From positions 37,870,329-37,934,328 of the forward strand of contig NW_023601212.1 in assembly GCF_014898055.3 (NCBI RefSeq): DNA of 64,000 nt, written 5' to 3'. This document shows positions 48,030 to 60,240 of the stretch, one piece after another; within the stretch, counting starts at the first letter, position 1; the number at the start of each line of letters is the position of its first letter. Below the pieces are notes generated by a model, which ran no database searches, was not told where the DNA came from, and saw nothing but the letters and a program-made list of their open reading frames with translations. Position numbers and translations under genes: made by a program. This DNA comes from Talpa occidentalis (taxonomy: Eukaryota > Chordata > Mammalia > Eulipotyphla > Talpidae).

Positions 48030-49058
48030 TTATTCGTCCCTCTGAGGTTCTGGCTTTAGGATTCCTTGTAGTATTTTTTGGAGTGGGGGTTTAGTCGCAA
48101 TGAAATTCCGGAGTTTCTCTTTGTCTGGGAAGGTCCATATTCTTTCTTCATGGAGGAAAGAGAGCTTTGCGGGATAGAGTATTCTTGGTTGGCATCTGTT
48201 TTCTTGGAGTCTGTTGACTATGTCCCTCCACTCTCTCCTTGCCCGTAGTGTTTCTTCAGAGAAGTCTGATGTCAGCCTGATTGGTTTTCCTTTGAATGTT
48301 ATCTGTTTCTTCCCTCTTGTCAGCTTCATTATTTTTTCCTTGTCCTGGATTCTTGGGAGCTTTACTATTATGTGTCTTGCTGTGTTTTTCCTTTCGTCGT
48401 GGAAGTTTGGTGTTCTTCTTGCTTCTTGTATATCAATTTTCAGCTCCTTCTTCGCATTTGGGAAGTTCTCTTCAATTATATCCATGAATATTTTCTCTGT
48501 TCCTACATCTCTCTCCTCTCCTTCTGGAATTCCTATAACTCTTATATTTCCTTTCCTCATGGAGTCAGATAGTTCCCGAAGTCTTTCTTCATTCTTTTTC
48601 CTTCGTACTTCTCTTTCCTTTTCTGTTTTGGTTCTTTTTATTTCTGTGTCTTCAAGATTACTTATTCGTTCTTCCATTTCATCTATTCTGCTTTCATTGC
48701 TTTTCCCAGAATTCTTTAGTTCCTCCATTAATTCTTTGATCTCCTGCATTTCTCTTACTTCCCTCTTTAGGGACTCAATTTCCTTCTTCTGATCTATCAC
48801 TTTTTTAATCATGGCAATTTTAAATTCTCTTTCTGGAAGGCTCAGAAGTTCTTCCAAGTTGCTGTCGTTGCAATCTGGGGAGTGGTTTTCTTTTTGTGGT
48901 GTGCTTCTTTCCTGAGGAGTTGTTAGGTTGCGTGTGGTTCTTCTACTCCCTACTGTCTGTTTTCTAATTTGTCGTATGCGTTGGGACACTGTGTTGCTCG
49001 GACTGACTGACATCTTGGGTGAACTTCTCCGCTCCCCTCTGGCTCTTCCAGGAGCCAT
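48030..49058 (-). CDS. L1 ORF1, intact (342 codons)
   Basis: ORF1p coats L1 RNA as trimers and acts as a nucleic-acid chaperone. Layout: basic, disordered N-terminus (residues 1-75); heptad-rich coiled coil (about 84-165, e.g. KKEIESLKREVREMQEIKEL); RRM from NIRVIGIPEG (171-180) to about 265; C-terminal domain with RILYPAKLSF (292-301) and a basic tail. Length is typical for a mammalian ORF1p. The first Met gives MAPGRARGERR; a second Met at residue 16 (MSVSPS) is an alternative start. ORF2 begins 71 nt after the stop. No frameshift is visible, unlike ORF2 of the same element. Confidence 0.93.
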   Translation of the reverse strand: MAPGRARGERRSSPKMSVSPSNTVSQRIRQIRKQTVGSRRTTRNLTTPQERSTPQKENHSPDCNDSNLEELLSLPEREFKIAMIKKVIDQKKEIESLKREVREMQEIKELMEELKNSGKSNESRIDEMEERISNLEDTEIKRTKTEKEREVRRKKNEERLRELSDSMRKGNIRVIGIPEGEERDVGTEKIFMDIIEENFPNAKKELKIDIQEARRTPNFHDERKNTARHIIVKLPRIQDKEKIMKLTRGKKQITFKGKPIRLTSDFSEETLRARREWRDIVNRLQENRCQPRILYPAKLSFLHEERIWTFPDKEKLRNFIATKPPLQKILQGILKPEPQRDE

Positions 49059-50256
49059 CTCTGTCTTCTGGGGGAGCTTTCTGCTGGTTTTAGGCAGTTT
49101 TTACTGTAGAAATGTCCCTGTTCTCAAATGGCGAAGCGGGATGCAGTCCCTGCGCCTCCGGTTTCAGGCACACTCTTCTGCGCCCCCGGTCTGCCCTGGA
49201 CGTGGGTGCCTGCTCCCTCTGTGGGCTCAGACTGCTGGTCGGAAGGGGCCTGGCGTGGAATAACTTCCCGGCTGGCCACTGGGTCCTGCAGAAGCCTTCT
49301 GCCCTTTTCAAGCAGTCTTAAGAAATTTCCTGTTTTATGGGGTGTTAGTGACTTTTTTTTCCTGGTCGCTAGGTGGCGCCAGAGATCTCTCCTATTGTCC
49401 TTGGGGGGCTGTTTTTCGCCTCCCCCCACCCCGTGGGACAGGGAACAGAGCGGGAATGGTAGGGTACACCTCAACAGCTTTGGGGTGCTGTGTCTGCCTT
49501 GTGCCCCACCGTCGTGGAGAACCCACGCCCCGAATTTTCGTGCCCTGGGTCTCAGTTCAAAGCCCTCAGTTCCAGGACGCGGGCTGTAGCCCAGTTCAGT
49601 GGCGCGGGAAGGGCGCCTTTTGCACTGCTCCCGTGCCTGGGCGCCTGGTTCCTGCTTACTCAGGGAGGGACCTTCACCTCAGTGAGGACCTCCGCGTGTC
49701 TCCCCGCAAGCCTAGGTCGTCTCCCCGCAAGCCTAGGTCGCAGGCGCGGGGACCTGGGCAGCCGGGATCCCGGTCCGTGTTTTCTTTTCAAGCGTGCCAA
49801 GCGCGCAGCTTTCCCGCGCAAGCTTACCGGCAGCCCGGGCTGTGTGCGAGTCTCCTGGGGTCTTTGTTCTTCTCTAATGGCGCCCGGAGCCGTTCGCTCA
49901 CCGCCGCAGCGGATCCTGCAGGGTTCGCCTCAGCTCCCGTTCACGGGGTGTGGTGGCTGCAATAGTTCCTTTCCACTCACAGTCCCGCTTGCTGCGTCGT
50001 TTGTTCTTGTTGGTCGTTTTAGTGTGTTGTTTTCCTCCTCTCTGCCGGTCGGAGAGTGCCGCCTCTGTGGGCGGGGGAGGGGAGCAGGGTTCTGCGCTTC
50101 CCTCCCTTCTAGTCCTCTTTTATGGCCAGTTTCTTCTTCGGGCAGTTTGCTGGAGTCGTCAGTTTATCTTCCGTGTCCCAGTTCTCACTGGGACCTGCCG
50201 CTTTTCCTCCCTATTAACTTTTTTTAATGGGAGATCTTACTCGCAGCGTCTCCTCG
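49059..50256 (-). promoter_or_regulatory. L1 5' UTR (internal promoter region)
   Basis: About 1.2 kb of GC- and CpG-rich DNA precedes ORF1; the surrounding intron is AT-rich. L1 5' UTRs act as sense and often antisense promoters (established for several mammals). A perfect 21-bp tandem duplication (unit tctccccgcaagcctaggtcg, 49,699-49,740) lies inside it. Long antisense open frames on the plus strand (49,490-50,227 and 49,342-49,965) reflect at least partly the low-stop GC composition. Confidence 0.85.
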
Positions 50257-50274
50257 TATTGTTATCTTTTCTTT

Positions 50275-51049
50275 CTTGTTTTTTAATTCTTTTCAATTCA
50301 TTGCAATCTCTTTTCTGTCTTCACCTCTCCACACAAATTCCTCTGACAAAAGGTGCCAATATGACTTTTTGGTTGTGAAACATAGCTCACATGCTATTGG
50401 GTATGCTCTCTGCCCTTCCAGATTCACTTTCCACACTTTTCTCCACTTGTCTTTCTGCTCAGCAGTAACAAAATGATCTCTTGCCTTTGGATTTATGGCA
50501 GGCAGTAGCAAGAAAAGGGATTGAGAGAGGAGAGAGATTTTGCTCGTTATTCCTCTGGCTTCCTCTCTGCAGGGCTTGGCCAGCAGTGGCACTGTGCCTC
50601 TGTGCAGGTCCGCTGCTTGCCTAGCATCCCTCCTCTACCACTACAGCGCTATTCAGCGCATGTCTGTGGTAGTAATGCTTACTGTGCTGCCAGTCTGGGG
50701 GTACTTCACCATCTTTGTTGGCTTCCCGGTCCCTTTATCAACTTCTTCTCAGTTAGGCCTTTTAAATTTTTCACTTTTATCTTGCCAGTATCCTAATACA
50801 ACTTTTTATGTTACTTATTCCCCAGGAGCCATTTGATATCTGTACAACACTTTTGTCCCAGGAACTCTGTCCTTCATTCATTTCCATACACTAACCTTGC
50901 GTAGTCCTGTATCAACCACTCTAACTCTTCCTCTTACTTTTGCCCCACTTCCTTAAATGTTTCTATTCTTCAGTGTTCAACCCCAGTTCAGTTTTGACAG
51001 AAATGGCCCCTGTTTTGTCCTTTTTAATCCATTATCCACACTTGTTCAC
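50275..51049. other. CEP126 intron B-C beyond the full-length L1
   Basis: Unique-looking intron sequence. The frames at 50,521-50,836 on the plus strand have no resemblance I recognise. Confidence 0.5.
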
Positions 51050-51715
51050 AATAGATTGGAATGATATACTGAAATAGAAATGTTGATCTCATTACCCATC
51101 TGCTTAAAATCTTTTACTAAATCTTCTTAAACTCTCCCAGTAAAGTTTATATTTACCCCTCTAATCTCATATCTAGCCAAGCTATTGTTATTTTGCATTC
51201 TCTGATTCAGCTATACTTTTCCTTCCAGAATACAGCACCCTTCTGATTACACTTGGCCTTTGCACATGCTCATCTCTCTGTTTAAAAAGCATCTACCCAC
51301 TTGTTCCATGATCAACTCCTATTTTCTTCAAAGCTTTGCTGAAGGCCTTTCCGGAACTTTAATGAAAATTGAGGGGATGAAATTGTTCTTAGCTTTTAAC
51401 TAATAGTCCTAAGAGAACTATTAGTCACAGGAATTCTAAACACATAACTTAGTAAATAACATTATATACAGGTAAAATCTTAATATAATTTATTATTTGA
51501 ATTGTAGAAATCTTTATATAAATAAGTATTAAGTATTATTATCACCACTCCTTTGGTTATACTTTTTGGGCCATTATCTTACTTCTCTTTTATATTATGA
51601 ACTTGGGATAGTATTTTACAATATCATATTTCTCCATATCCCCTTTAACAATGTCTGATGTACTACTATACAGGTAGCACTTTCAATAAACATTTTGAAT
51701 AAATAAATGGAAAAT
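51050..51715 (+). repeat. L2 LINE relic, sense
   Basis: It begins atctgcttaaaatcttttac, includes a block ending cttggcctttgcacatgctc, and ends in atttcaataaacattttgaataaataaa-like DNA at about 51,685-51,712, following L2 3' order on the plus strand. Confidence 0.65.
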
Positions 51716-52199
51716 AAAAATGTCAGGGGATAACCTGTGATTGACTGGCCCAACCTGTTGCTTCTAGATGATTCATTTAAGCTAACCTAGAGAAGAACCA
51801 GGAGATCCTGAAGACTTTTCAAGACATCAAGGAAGTATTTTCAGTGACCAAAAACCCCTTTGTACCATAGAGTTACTCTTTTTACCTAAGTTTATATGAC
51901 TACAATCCAACACAAGGTTTTCTTCTGGGTAAAGATGACTAGCCAATATTATCAAATGGTTTTATATAGTTTGCAAGAAAATTATTCAACAAAGACTACA
52001 TTGTAATGGCAAAGACTATAAATTAGAATTGTGCCTTATACTTCAAGCAATTTACATTCCCCTCAATTTAATATGTGAAAATAAAACAGTAAATTCTAAA
52101 ACTGAGATGATAATTCATGAAAAGTATAGACACTCACCAACAAGAAAGCTATAAATATTACATATTAATAATTACACATAATAATGATAAATCACTTAC
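51716..52199. other. CEP126 intron B-C next to exon B
   Basis: AT-rich sequence; nothing recognised apart from the exon B donor (GTAAGT) at its upper edge. Confidence 0.6.
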
Positions 52200-52311
52200 C
52201 TACAATTTATTGTTGGTCTGTGGGAAGAGGGAAGGTTTACTTCTGATTTTAAGGTGGATTCCTGGATTTGTTTGAGGGCCTCTTCTAAAGGAGGAACTGG
52301 TTTTTGAAAAA
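52200..52311 (-). CDS. CEP126: CEP126 coding exon B (112 bp)
   Basis: Acceptor tccccctag precedes 52,311 and donor GTAAGT follows 52,200. It completes a Val codon begun by exon A (G|TT) and ends with two bases of an Arg codon. It encodes VFQKPVPPLEEALKQIQEST followed by LKSEVNLPSSHRPTINC. KPVPPLEEALKQIQ and RPTIN match CEP126 strongly. The long frame 52,200-52,451 in another phase of this strand is a shadow. Next coding sequence is exon C, 17 kb away; that intron holds the full-length L1. Confidence 0.94.
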
Positions 52312-52622
52312 CTAGGGGGATAATAAAGAAAGGTCAAATAATACAGAATCACTTCCTCATCAATGGTCTCCTCATATATGCAATTTAACTGGTCAATGAT
52401 ACAAAATATTACTTTAAAACTTTTTAAAAAGAAATTAGTGTAAAATATCATGTTTTAAATTTAGATATCTAATTCTCAAAGAGAAACTTTTACCTCAAAA
52501 GTCTCATCACCAATTTTAAGAATATTTATCTTGAAAAAAGAAACTTTGAGAATTACCCAGGTGCTTTATTCTGGCATGTAAACCCATCAATATTTGATTT
52601 CATAGTTCCATAAATTTCTTTT

Positions 52623-52889
52623 TTTTCCCTAAAGATTTATTCATGCATACAAGAACTGGGGTACAGGCCAGATGCGCCAGAAGGTGAGAGGTTTCACCAG
52701 AGACAGAGCAGGGAGCAGAACAGGCAGACTGACTGAAATACACCGCTGAGGGGAGCAGCAGGCTTGACAGAGAGGTCTGCTGCACCATGTGGGACCCTCG
52801 CCGGGAGACAGGGATCAAACTGGCACTGCAGAGGCTGCGGACAGCTTCACAGCGCTGCGCTCAACCACCTGCGCCACCACGGGAAGCCC
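52623..52889 (-). mobile_element. tRNA-derived SINE, antisense
   Basis: Reverse complement of the family. The target duplication is a perfect 19-mer, agttccataaatttctttt (52,604-52,622 and 52,890-52,908). It sits in the intron between exons A and B, about 310 bp upstream of exon B in transcript order. Confidence 0.94.
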
Positions 52890-52984
52890 AGTTCCATAAA
52901 TTTCTTTTGAAATTTACAAATATCCAAATATCCTTATTAAAAAAAGATATAAAAACACCAACTAATGTTATTGAGCACTTATTG

Positions 52985-53150
52985 TTACTCATTGTTACAG
53001 ACATTACTTTGAAGCATTTTATCAGTGTTAACTAATTTCATGCTGAATATAACCTACGAGGCAGATGCCATTTGAATCTCCATTTTGCAACTGAGGAAAC
53101 AGAGGCACAGAGAAGGTAATTTGTTCAAAGTCATATATCACGTTGACAAT
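52985..53150 (-). repeat. MIR SINE relic, antisense
   Basis: The run ttttgcaactgaggaaacag, then aggcacagagaaggtaattt, is the reverse complement of the MIR core. Confidence 0.75.
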
Positions 53151-53486
53151 CATCTACGCGTTACTCTGCACAACCTTTAATTCTACTCTACCTCCCATGC
53201 GGACTCCCTGTCTCAGTTTTCCACTGCACCTTTGGTACTCAACCTTATTTAGCTTCTCATACTTCTTGAAATACTCTTTTCTCCTTCTTTGAGTACAAAT
53301 GTAGGTGTCTTTTATGAGTATCACTTTCCCTGTGGTCTTGTTGAGTGGAGACTTTATTTTTCTCCAATTGCATACTATAAATAACTCAAGGTTTGGAGTT
53401 TGGAGATAGAATAGGTAATTTTCTAGCTTTTCAATGACACCTCCAAATCATCTTTCCTCCTCTCTCCTTTAAAAAAAAGCCATGTT
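53151..53486. other. CEP126 intron A-B, unique sequence
   Basis: Nothing recognised between the MIR relic and the L1 insertion. Confidence 0.5.
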
Positions 53487-54609
53487 GATTAAAGAACTAG
53501 ACATAAGACCTGAAACCATAAAATATATAGAAGGAAATATAGGCAAAACACTACATGACATGCACCTCAAAGACATCTTTACAGACATATCACCCAAAGC
53601 AGTGATAGTGAAGGCAAAGATAAACAGTTGGGACTACATCAAATTAAAGAGCTTCTGCACAGCAAAAGAGACAATAACAAAAACTAAGAGAAACTCCACC
53701 GACTGGGAGAACATTTTTGCACATAACACTAATGATAAAGGACTGATCACAAAAATCTACAAAGAGCTGATGAGACTCAACAAAAACAAAGAAAATAATC
53801 CAGTCGAAAAATGGGCAGAAGAGCTAAAAAGAAACTTCTCTGAAGAAGAAATGCAAATGGCCAACAGGCATATGAAAAAATGTTAAACATCACTTGTAAT
53901 CAGGGAAATGCAAATCAAAACTACCATGAGATACCATCTTACACCAGTGAGAATGGCACATATTAAAAAAACTAGCAACAACAAATGTTGGTGAGGTTGT
54001 GGAGAAAAAGTAACTCTCCTGCACTGTTGGTGGGAGTGCAAACTGGTCCAACCACTATGGAGAGCTGTGTGGAGATTTCTTGACCTATTAAACATAGAGC
54101 TTCCATATGATCCAGCAATTCCACTCCTAGGTATTTACCCAAAGGACACAGAAACATCAATTCCAAAGAGCACCTGCACCCCTATGTTTATAGCAGCACT
54201 ATTTACAATAGCTAAGCTATGGAAACAACCCAAATGCCCAAAATAGATGACTGGATCAAGAAGATGTGGTACATATATACCATGGAATATTATTCAGCAT
54301 TCAAAAAAGATAAACACATGCAATTTGCAGCAACATGGATGGCGCTGGAAGGGATCATGCTCAGCGAAATAAGCCAGAAAGAAAAAGAAAAATACCGGAT
54401 GGTCTCACTCATAGCAGGAATCTAGAAAACTAAAATAAGGGACCAGGAAAATGAATAACTATAAGAAAGTGAAAATCAAAATCAACAAATAACTATGAAC
54501 CAGAGACACTCTATGGGGGGTGGCAGGTGGGGAAAGGAGGGATGGGGGTCAAATAAGGGGGCTGTAATTGTATGGGGAATATGAAAATAAAATTTAAATA
54601 AAATAAAAT
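53487..54609 (+). mobile_element. 5'-truncated LINE-1 (ORF2 C-terminus and 3' UTR)
   Basis: It starts within ORF2 before [16 protein letters not shown] and ends in an A-rich tail. The target duplication is aaaaaagccatgtt (53,473-53,486 and 54,610-54,623). ORF2 is open to 53,886, where a Ser codon became TAA after MKKC; a one-base loss near 54,238 (aatgcccaaaatag) shifts the frame again. The 3' UTR belongs to the youngest type here. It lies antisense to CEP126. Confidence 0.93.
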
Positions 54610-54623
54610 AAAAAAGCCATGTT

Positions 54624-55217
54624 ATCACACTTTTGGAGTATTAAAAAATTTGCGGTTTATTTTAAATGTTTAAGGAAATCCAGGATATTATTATGTATGG
54701 ATTATTTGAAACTTGAACTGTAGAGACAGTCCATTTCCCAAATCCCAGAGGGGTGATATACAAGTAAACAATGCACAGTTCTGGGGTAGTTTACTGGATA
54801 TGCAGATTATTAAGGACCAATCCTCTTGAGTCAAATACTATCAACTTAAATTGACTACATAGTGACTATTTTTCTAATTAGCATACTCAATGTCCAATTG
54901 GGTTTTTATTGGTGTAAAAAATGGCTTTCTTTGTTGAAATTAAAGGCATTCAAGACAAGTGAACTTTCCTGAACACATTTTAATCACTCGCTACAATAGC
55001 AAGAATAGAGAATAAGAAACTTATGGATGGCATTTGAGGATTGATCTCCAATCACTCAGATTCAGTGATTAATGTATGAATATTTCTGATTGTCCAATGG
55101 GAGAATGCACAGAGTTCTCTGTGCGCTTATTGATTTTTGAGTGGCCCTTATATGTAAGGTGTAGTCAGAGCAGCTAAAAGGACAAAGATCTATGACTTTA
55201 TTGTTTACTATACAAGT
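54624..55217. other. CEP126 intron A-B, unique sequence
   Basis: AT-rich sequence without a recognised element. Confidence 0.5.
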
Positions 55218-55500
55218 TGTCCTTTTTTCTTTTCTTTTAAAGATTTATTTATTTATGCATACAAGAACTGAGGTGTATGTAGATAAGGGGTGTGGGGGAT
55301 GAGAGGATTCACCAGTGGCAGAGTGGGGAGCAGAATAAGTGTATCTGCTGAAATACATTGCTGGGGGGAGCAGCGGGAGACACAGGAGAGGTCTGCAGCA
55401 TCATGTGGGTTAGCTCCTTGGCTGGGGATTGAACTCATGCCCAGTGGAGGATGGCTGGCAATAGCTTACAGTACTGAGACTTTAACCCCTATGCCACCAA
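55218..55500 (-). mobile_element. tRNA-derived SINE, antisense, old copy
   Basis: The family body is recognisable (agaggtctgcagcatcatg; gagcagcgggaga) but the head end is eroded (tgccaccaagttg). Only a short possible duplication (caagttg) remains. It is the most diverged SINE of the family in this window. Confidence 0.8.
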
Positions 55501-56618
55501 GTTGCATGAATTGCTTTGTGTTTGCCTTGCTAATGAATTCCTAGTTCTGCTAGATTATAGTTTAAGACTCGCCCTTATTAATCCTCACCACTTGTTATCT
55601 ATCAAAGAAAGAACTATGTCAAAACTAACTTAGGGCAACTCACAACTACCCATTATATTGCTTGTCATTGTCAGCTAGCAATCTCCTGGTCACCACCTTT
55701 TGTTCAGTAATGATAATATAAGCCTACATTTTATAAGTACTTATTGTGTAATAAGGTTTATCCATATCATTTAATCTACTAGCTCCAATCCTATCTGAAA
55801 CTCCCAATCTGTTGTCCTCTAAAGCCAGGGAAAAAGACAGCTATCATGCATACCTGGTGATCCCTTTGTTTAATTATCATAAATTTCAGAATAAACTAAA
55901 AAGACCATTAAACAAGCAGTTGTCTGTAGTTTTTCTTAGCTTTGTTCATGCTTGTCACTCATAGCATTAAATTTTCTTAAACTATTAATTCAACATTTAA
56001 TATAGGTAGTATAAATAAGCATATGGCTCAGAAATAAAAATATGATACACATTTTGAAGTTTTGTTATCATCAGTTATTTGTGTATTCGTCCCCTGTCTA
56101 TGCAAATACAAACAATATAAATTCTAATTTTCCCCTTTTCTCACACAGATGGCAGAATATTATGTATACTGATATGGACCTTGTTTATATACTTAACAAT
56201 ATTTCATGGAAATCAGGGATTGACTCAGGTTATGAGAATATAGGAATGCTCACCCAGGTGTGAGAATATAAAACTTATACACTTTGGAATGATTTGTGAT
56301 ACTAATTTACTAAAATTAAATGCTAAATTTTGTTTTTACTACTCTTAAAAATCAGTTTTAAGAAGGAAACATTGTAAGCCATTGTGAAGTAGAAGCAAGC
56401 TTGCAAGCTTTCAAAATTTACTATTAGAGGCAACCAAATATTCAAGCTAAACCCAAATTATTATTTTTCACATGAATAAGGTCCCACTAGTGAAAAGGAT
56501 TACTGATTTTTTGAATTTGAATTTTTACTTTGTTTCTTAACTGATTTTATTGTCACTCAAGACAAATATGACTATAACATTCATTTTTGTTCTTATATTG
56601 TTCTAGAAAGAAACACAC
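55501..56618. other. CEP126 intron A-B next to exon A
   Basis: No element recognised. The donor of exon A (GTGTGT) lies at its upper edge. Confidence 0.55.
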
Positions 56619-56764
56619 CTGCTCTTCTCCGCTGTGAAAGAGGAATATGAGCACGCTGGAATTTTTCAGTAACTTCTTCAAACTTTTGCTTTCTTTGTTG
56701 AAGTATTTGTTCTCTGATTTGGTGCTCTCTTTCTTCTTGCTCTTTCCGTTTCTCTTCAAAAGCT
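56619..56764 (-). CDS. CEP126: CEP126 coding exon A (146 bp), most upstream exon in the window
   Basis: Acceptor aaatatag precedes 56,764 and donor GTGTGT follows 56,619. It enters with the last base of a codon (Lys in the human protein) and leaves one base. It encodes AFEEKRKEQEEREHQIREQI, LQQRKQKFEEVTEKFQRAH, then IPLSQRRRA. This is a dense run of Glu, Gln, Arg and Lys, an uninterrupted charged helix or coiled coil, and the most recognisable CEP126 signature here. The preceding exon(s), with the N-terminal 80-odd residues and promoter, lie beyond the window end; none was found in 56.8-64.0 kb. Confidence 0.95.
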
Positions 56765-59700
56765 CTATATTTAAAGCATAAAGTAGATAACAGAATTAGG
56801 TAATATGTGTGAAAAATTTTAGCACAGAGGAGTTTCAAAACAATGCATTTATTATAGAACATTATTTTCATATTTCAGAATTGTACTTAGAAATAATAAA
56901 TTTTAAGTTTAAAAAAGTCATGGTTAAGAATTTAGTTATCACATCCTCGCCCACATTTGTTGTTGCTTGTTTTTTTGATATGTGCCATTCTTACTGGTGT
57001 TAGGTGGTATCTCAATGTGGTTTTAATTTGCATTTCCCTGATTATAAGGGCTGTTGAACATTTTTCCATAAGCCTGTTGGCCATTTCCATTTCTGCTTTG
57101 GAGAAATGTCTTTTAAGTTCTTCTGCCCATTTCTTGACTGGACTGTTTATTTTGTTTTTGTTGAGCCTTTTGAGTTCTTTGTATATCTTTGTGATCAGTC
57201 CCTTTTCAGTTGACTGGAGTGCAAAGATTTTTTCCCAATCAGTGGGTTGTCTCTCTGTTTTGGTTAATGTCTCTTTTGCTGTACAGAAGCTTTTCAGTTT
57301 GATGTAATCCTAGGTGTTTATCTTTTCCTTGACTTTCTTTGTTTTGGGTGATATGTCTTTAAAGATGTTATTGCAATGTATGTCTTGTAGTGTTACCTAT
57401 ATTTTCTTCTATATATTTTATGGTTTCAGGTCTTATGTCCAGTTCTTTTATCCATTTTGAGTTGATTTTTGTGCACGGTGAAAGGTAGTGGTCTAGTTTA
57501 TATTTTTTTGCATGTGGTGGTCCAGTTTTCCCAGCACCATTTATTGAACAAACTGTCTGTGTTCCATTGCACATTCTTTGCTCCTTTGTCAAAGATCAGT
57601 TGTCCATGTAAGTGTGCTTTTCCGACATTGCTGGTGGAAGTGCAAATGGGTCCAACCACTATGGAAAGCTGTCTGGAGGTTCCTCCAGTCTACTAAAAAT
57701 GGAGCTACCACCAGGAAACACATTTAACCACAAAAGATAAACATAGACTGAAAGTAAAAGGTTGGAAAACAACCCCACAAGCAAATGGACCAAAAGAAAG
57801 GCAGGAACAGCTATACATATATCAGATGAAATAGACTTCAAATTAAAAAAAATAGAAAGACATAGACGGACATTACATCATGATCAAGGGGACAATATAT
57901 TAGGAAGATAAAACACTCATCAACATATACTCACCAAATGAAGGAGCACCAAAATATATTAGACAATTATTATGAGCTCTGAAAATGGACATTAAAGAAA
58001 ACACATATATAGCGGGAGACTTCAGCATTCCACTTTCACTAATGGACAGATCAACAAGATGAAAAATATGTAAAGACACTAGAGCCCTAAATAAAGGCAT
58101 AGAACTCATGGACTTAACAGACATCTATAAGACACTGCACCCCAAAAAATCCGAGTACACATTTTTCTCAGTGCACACGGATCATTCTCCAGAATCAATC
58201 ACATACTGGGCCACAAGACAAACATCAACAGATACATGAATGTCAAAATCATTCCAACTATCTTTGCCGATCATAAAGGCATCAAACTAGAAATAAATCA
58301 TGAAAAGAAAAAAAGGAACAATCCCACTTCATGGAGATTGAAATCCACACTACTGGAAGACCACTGGACTAATGAGGAGATCAAGGAAGAAATTAAAAAA
58401 TACTTTGAGTTGGATGACAAGGAGGATACCACTTTCCAGAATGTATGGGATGCAGCAAAAGCAGTAATAAGAGGAAAATATATAGCAATACAGGCTCACA
58501 TCAACAAACAAGAAAGAACTCAAAGAAACAACCTAATCTCACATCTCAAAGAGCTAGAAAAAGAACAACAAAAAAACCCTAAAGCAGTAGAAGAAAGGAA
58601 ATAATAAAAATCAAAGCTGAAATAAACAAATCGAAAATTTAAAAAAAATCCCAAATATCAATGAAACCAAAAGTTGGTTCTTTGAAAAAATAAACAAAAT
58701 AGACAAACTTCTAGCCAGGCTCACAAAGAAAAAAATGTGAGAAAACACATATAAATAGGATTATAAATGAAAGAGGAGAAATCAGAACCGAATCAGTAGA
58801 AATCAAAAGAATAATCAGAGATTACTATGTACACTTATATGCAAAGAAATTCAACAAACTAGAAGAGATGGACAAATTCCTAGAATGGTATAATCATCCA
58901 AAGCTGGACAAAGAAGAAACAGAACACCTAAATAGAACAATTACAAGCAGTGAAATTAGGCAGTTATCAAAGCACTCCCCAAAAACAAAAGCCCAGGCCC
59001 AGAAGGCTTTACAAATGAATTCTACCAAACGTTCAGCAGTGAACTAGTGCCTATCCTACACAAACTCTTTCAAAAAATTGAAAAAGAAGGAATACTACCA
59101 AATATGTTCTACAAAGCCAACATTACACTAATACCAAAACCAAAGAAAGACAGCAAAAAGAAAGAAAATTACAGGCCAATCTCCCTAACAAACACTGATG
59201 CAAAATTCCTCAACAAAATCCTTGCCAACAACAGAATCCAACAATGCATCAAAGGGATAATACACAACAACCAAGTGGGATTTATCCCAGGGGCACAAGG
59301 ATGGTTCAACATACAAAAATCGACCAATGTAATCCAACACATCAACAAAAAGAAAAAAAAACAACATATGATCATATCAATAGATGCTGAGAAAGCATTC
59401 GACAAAGTCCAACACCCATTTATGTTGAAAGCCCTTGAAATTTTCAGGATAGAAGGAACATACCTTAACATGATAAAAGCCATATATGACAGACCCACCG
59501 CCAACATTATTCTCAATGATGAAAAGCTGAAGGCCTTTCCTTTAAGATCAGGCACAAGACAAGGATGTCCTCTCTCCCCACTGCTCCTCATATAATACTG
59601 GAAGTCATAGCCAGGGCAATAAGATAAGAAAAGACATACAAGGAATCCAGATAGGGACAGAAGAAGTAAAAACTATCACTATTTGCATATGATATGATAA

Positions 59701-60240
59701 TATACATAGAGAACCCTAAAAACTTCACAGAAAAACTACTCAAAATAATCTACCAGTTCAGTAAAGTAGTAGGATACAAAATCAACATGCAAAAATCAGT
59801 AGCCTTCCTACACACAAACAATAAATCTGAAGAAGAAATCAAGAAAACCATCCCTTTTATAATTGAAACAACAAAAAAAATCAAATACTTGGCAATAAAC
59901 CTAACAAAAGAGGTGGAAAACCTTTACAAAGAAAACTATAAAACACTGTTAAAATAATAGAAGGCACAAAGAAATGGAAAGACATCCCCTGCTCATGGAG
60001 TGGAAGAATTAACATTATTAAAATGTCTATCCTACCAAAAGCAATATACAAATTCAATGCTATTCCAATAAAAATCTCAATGACATTCTTCAAAGAAATA
60101 GAACAAATACTGATGAAATTCATATGGAACCACAAAAAATCATGAATATCCAAAGCCCTACTGATGAAAACAAAGGAGAAAGGAGGTATCATGCTTCCAA
60201 ACTTCAAGCTATATTACAAAGCCATAATAATTAAAAAAAC

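Larger units (their letters stand above)
43901..50256 (-). mobile_element. Full-length LINE-1, same orientation as CEP126
   Basis: A complete L1 of about 6.36 kb: GC-rich 5' UTR (50,256-49,059), ORF1 (49,058-48,030), ORF2 (47,958-44,133), and a 3' UTR with a G-rich strand near 44,030-44,055 and a poly-A tail at 43,916-43,901. It has a perfect 18-nt target duplication, tattgttatcttttcttt (43,883-43,900 and 50,257-50,274). ORF1 is open; ORF2 carries two frameshifts, two stops and an endonuclease active-site change, so the copy cannot move by itself. A short non-L1 stretch separates two A-rich runs at its 3' end. It occupies the CEP126 intron between exons B and C. Confidence 0.95.

Noticed and set aside
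52200..52451. 83-codon minus-strand frame over exon B
   Set aside because: It is in the wrong phase. The splice-bounded frame (52,200-52,311) matches CEP126, while this one only overlaps it.
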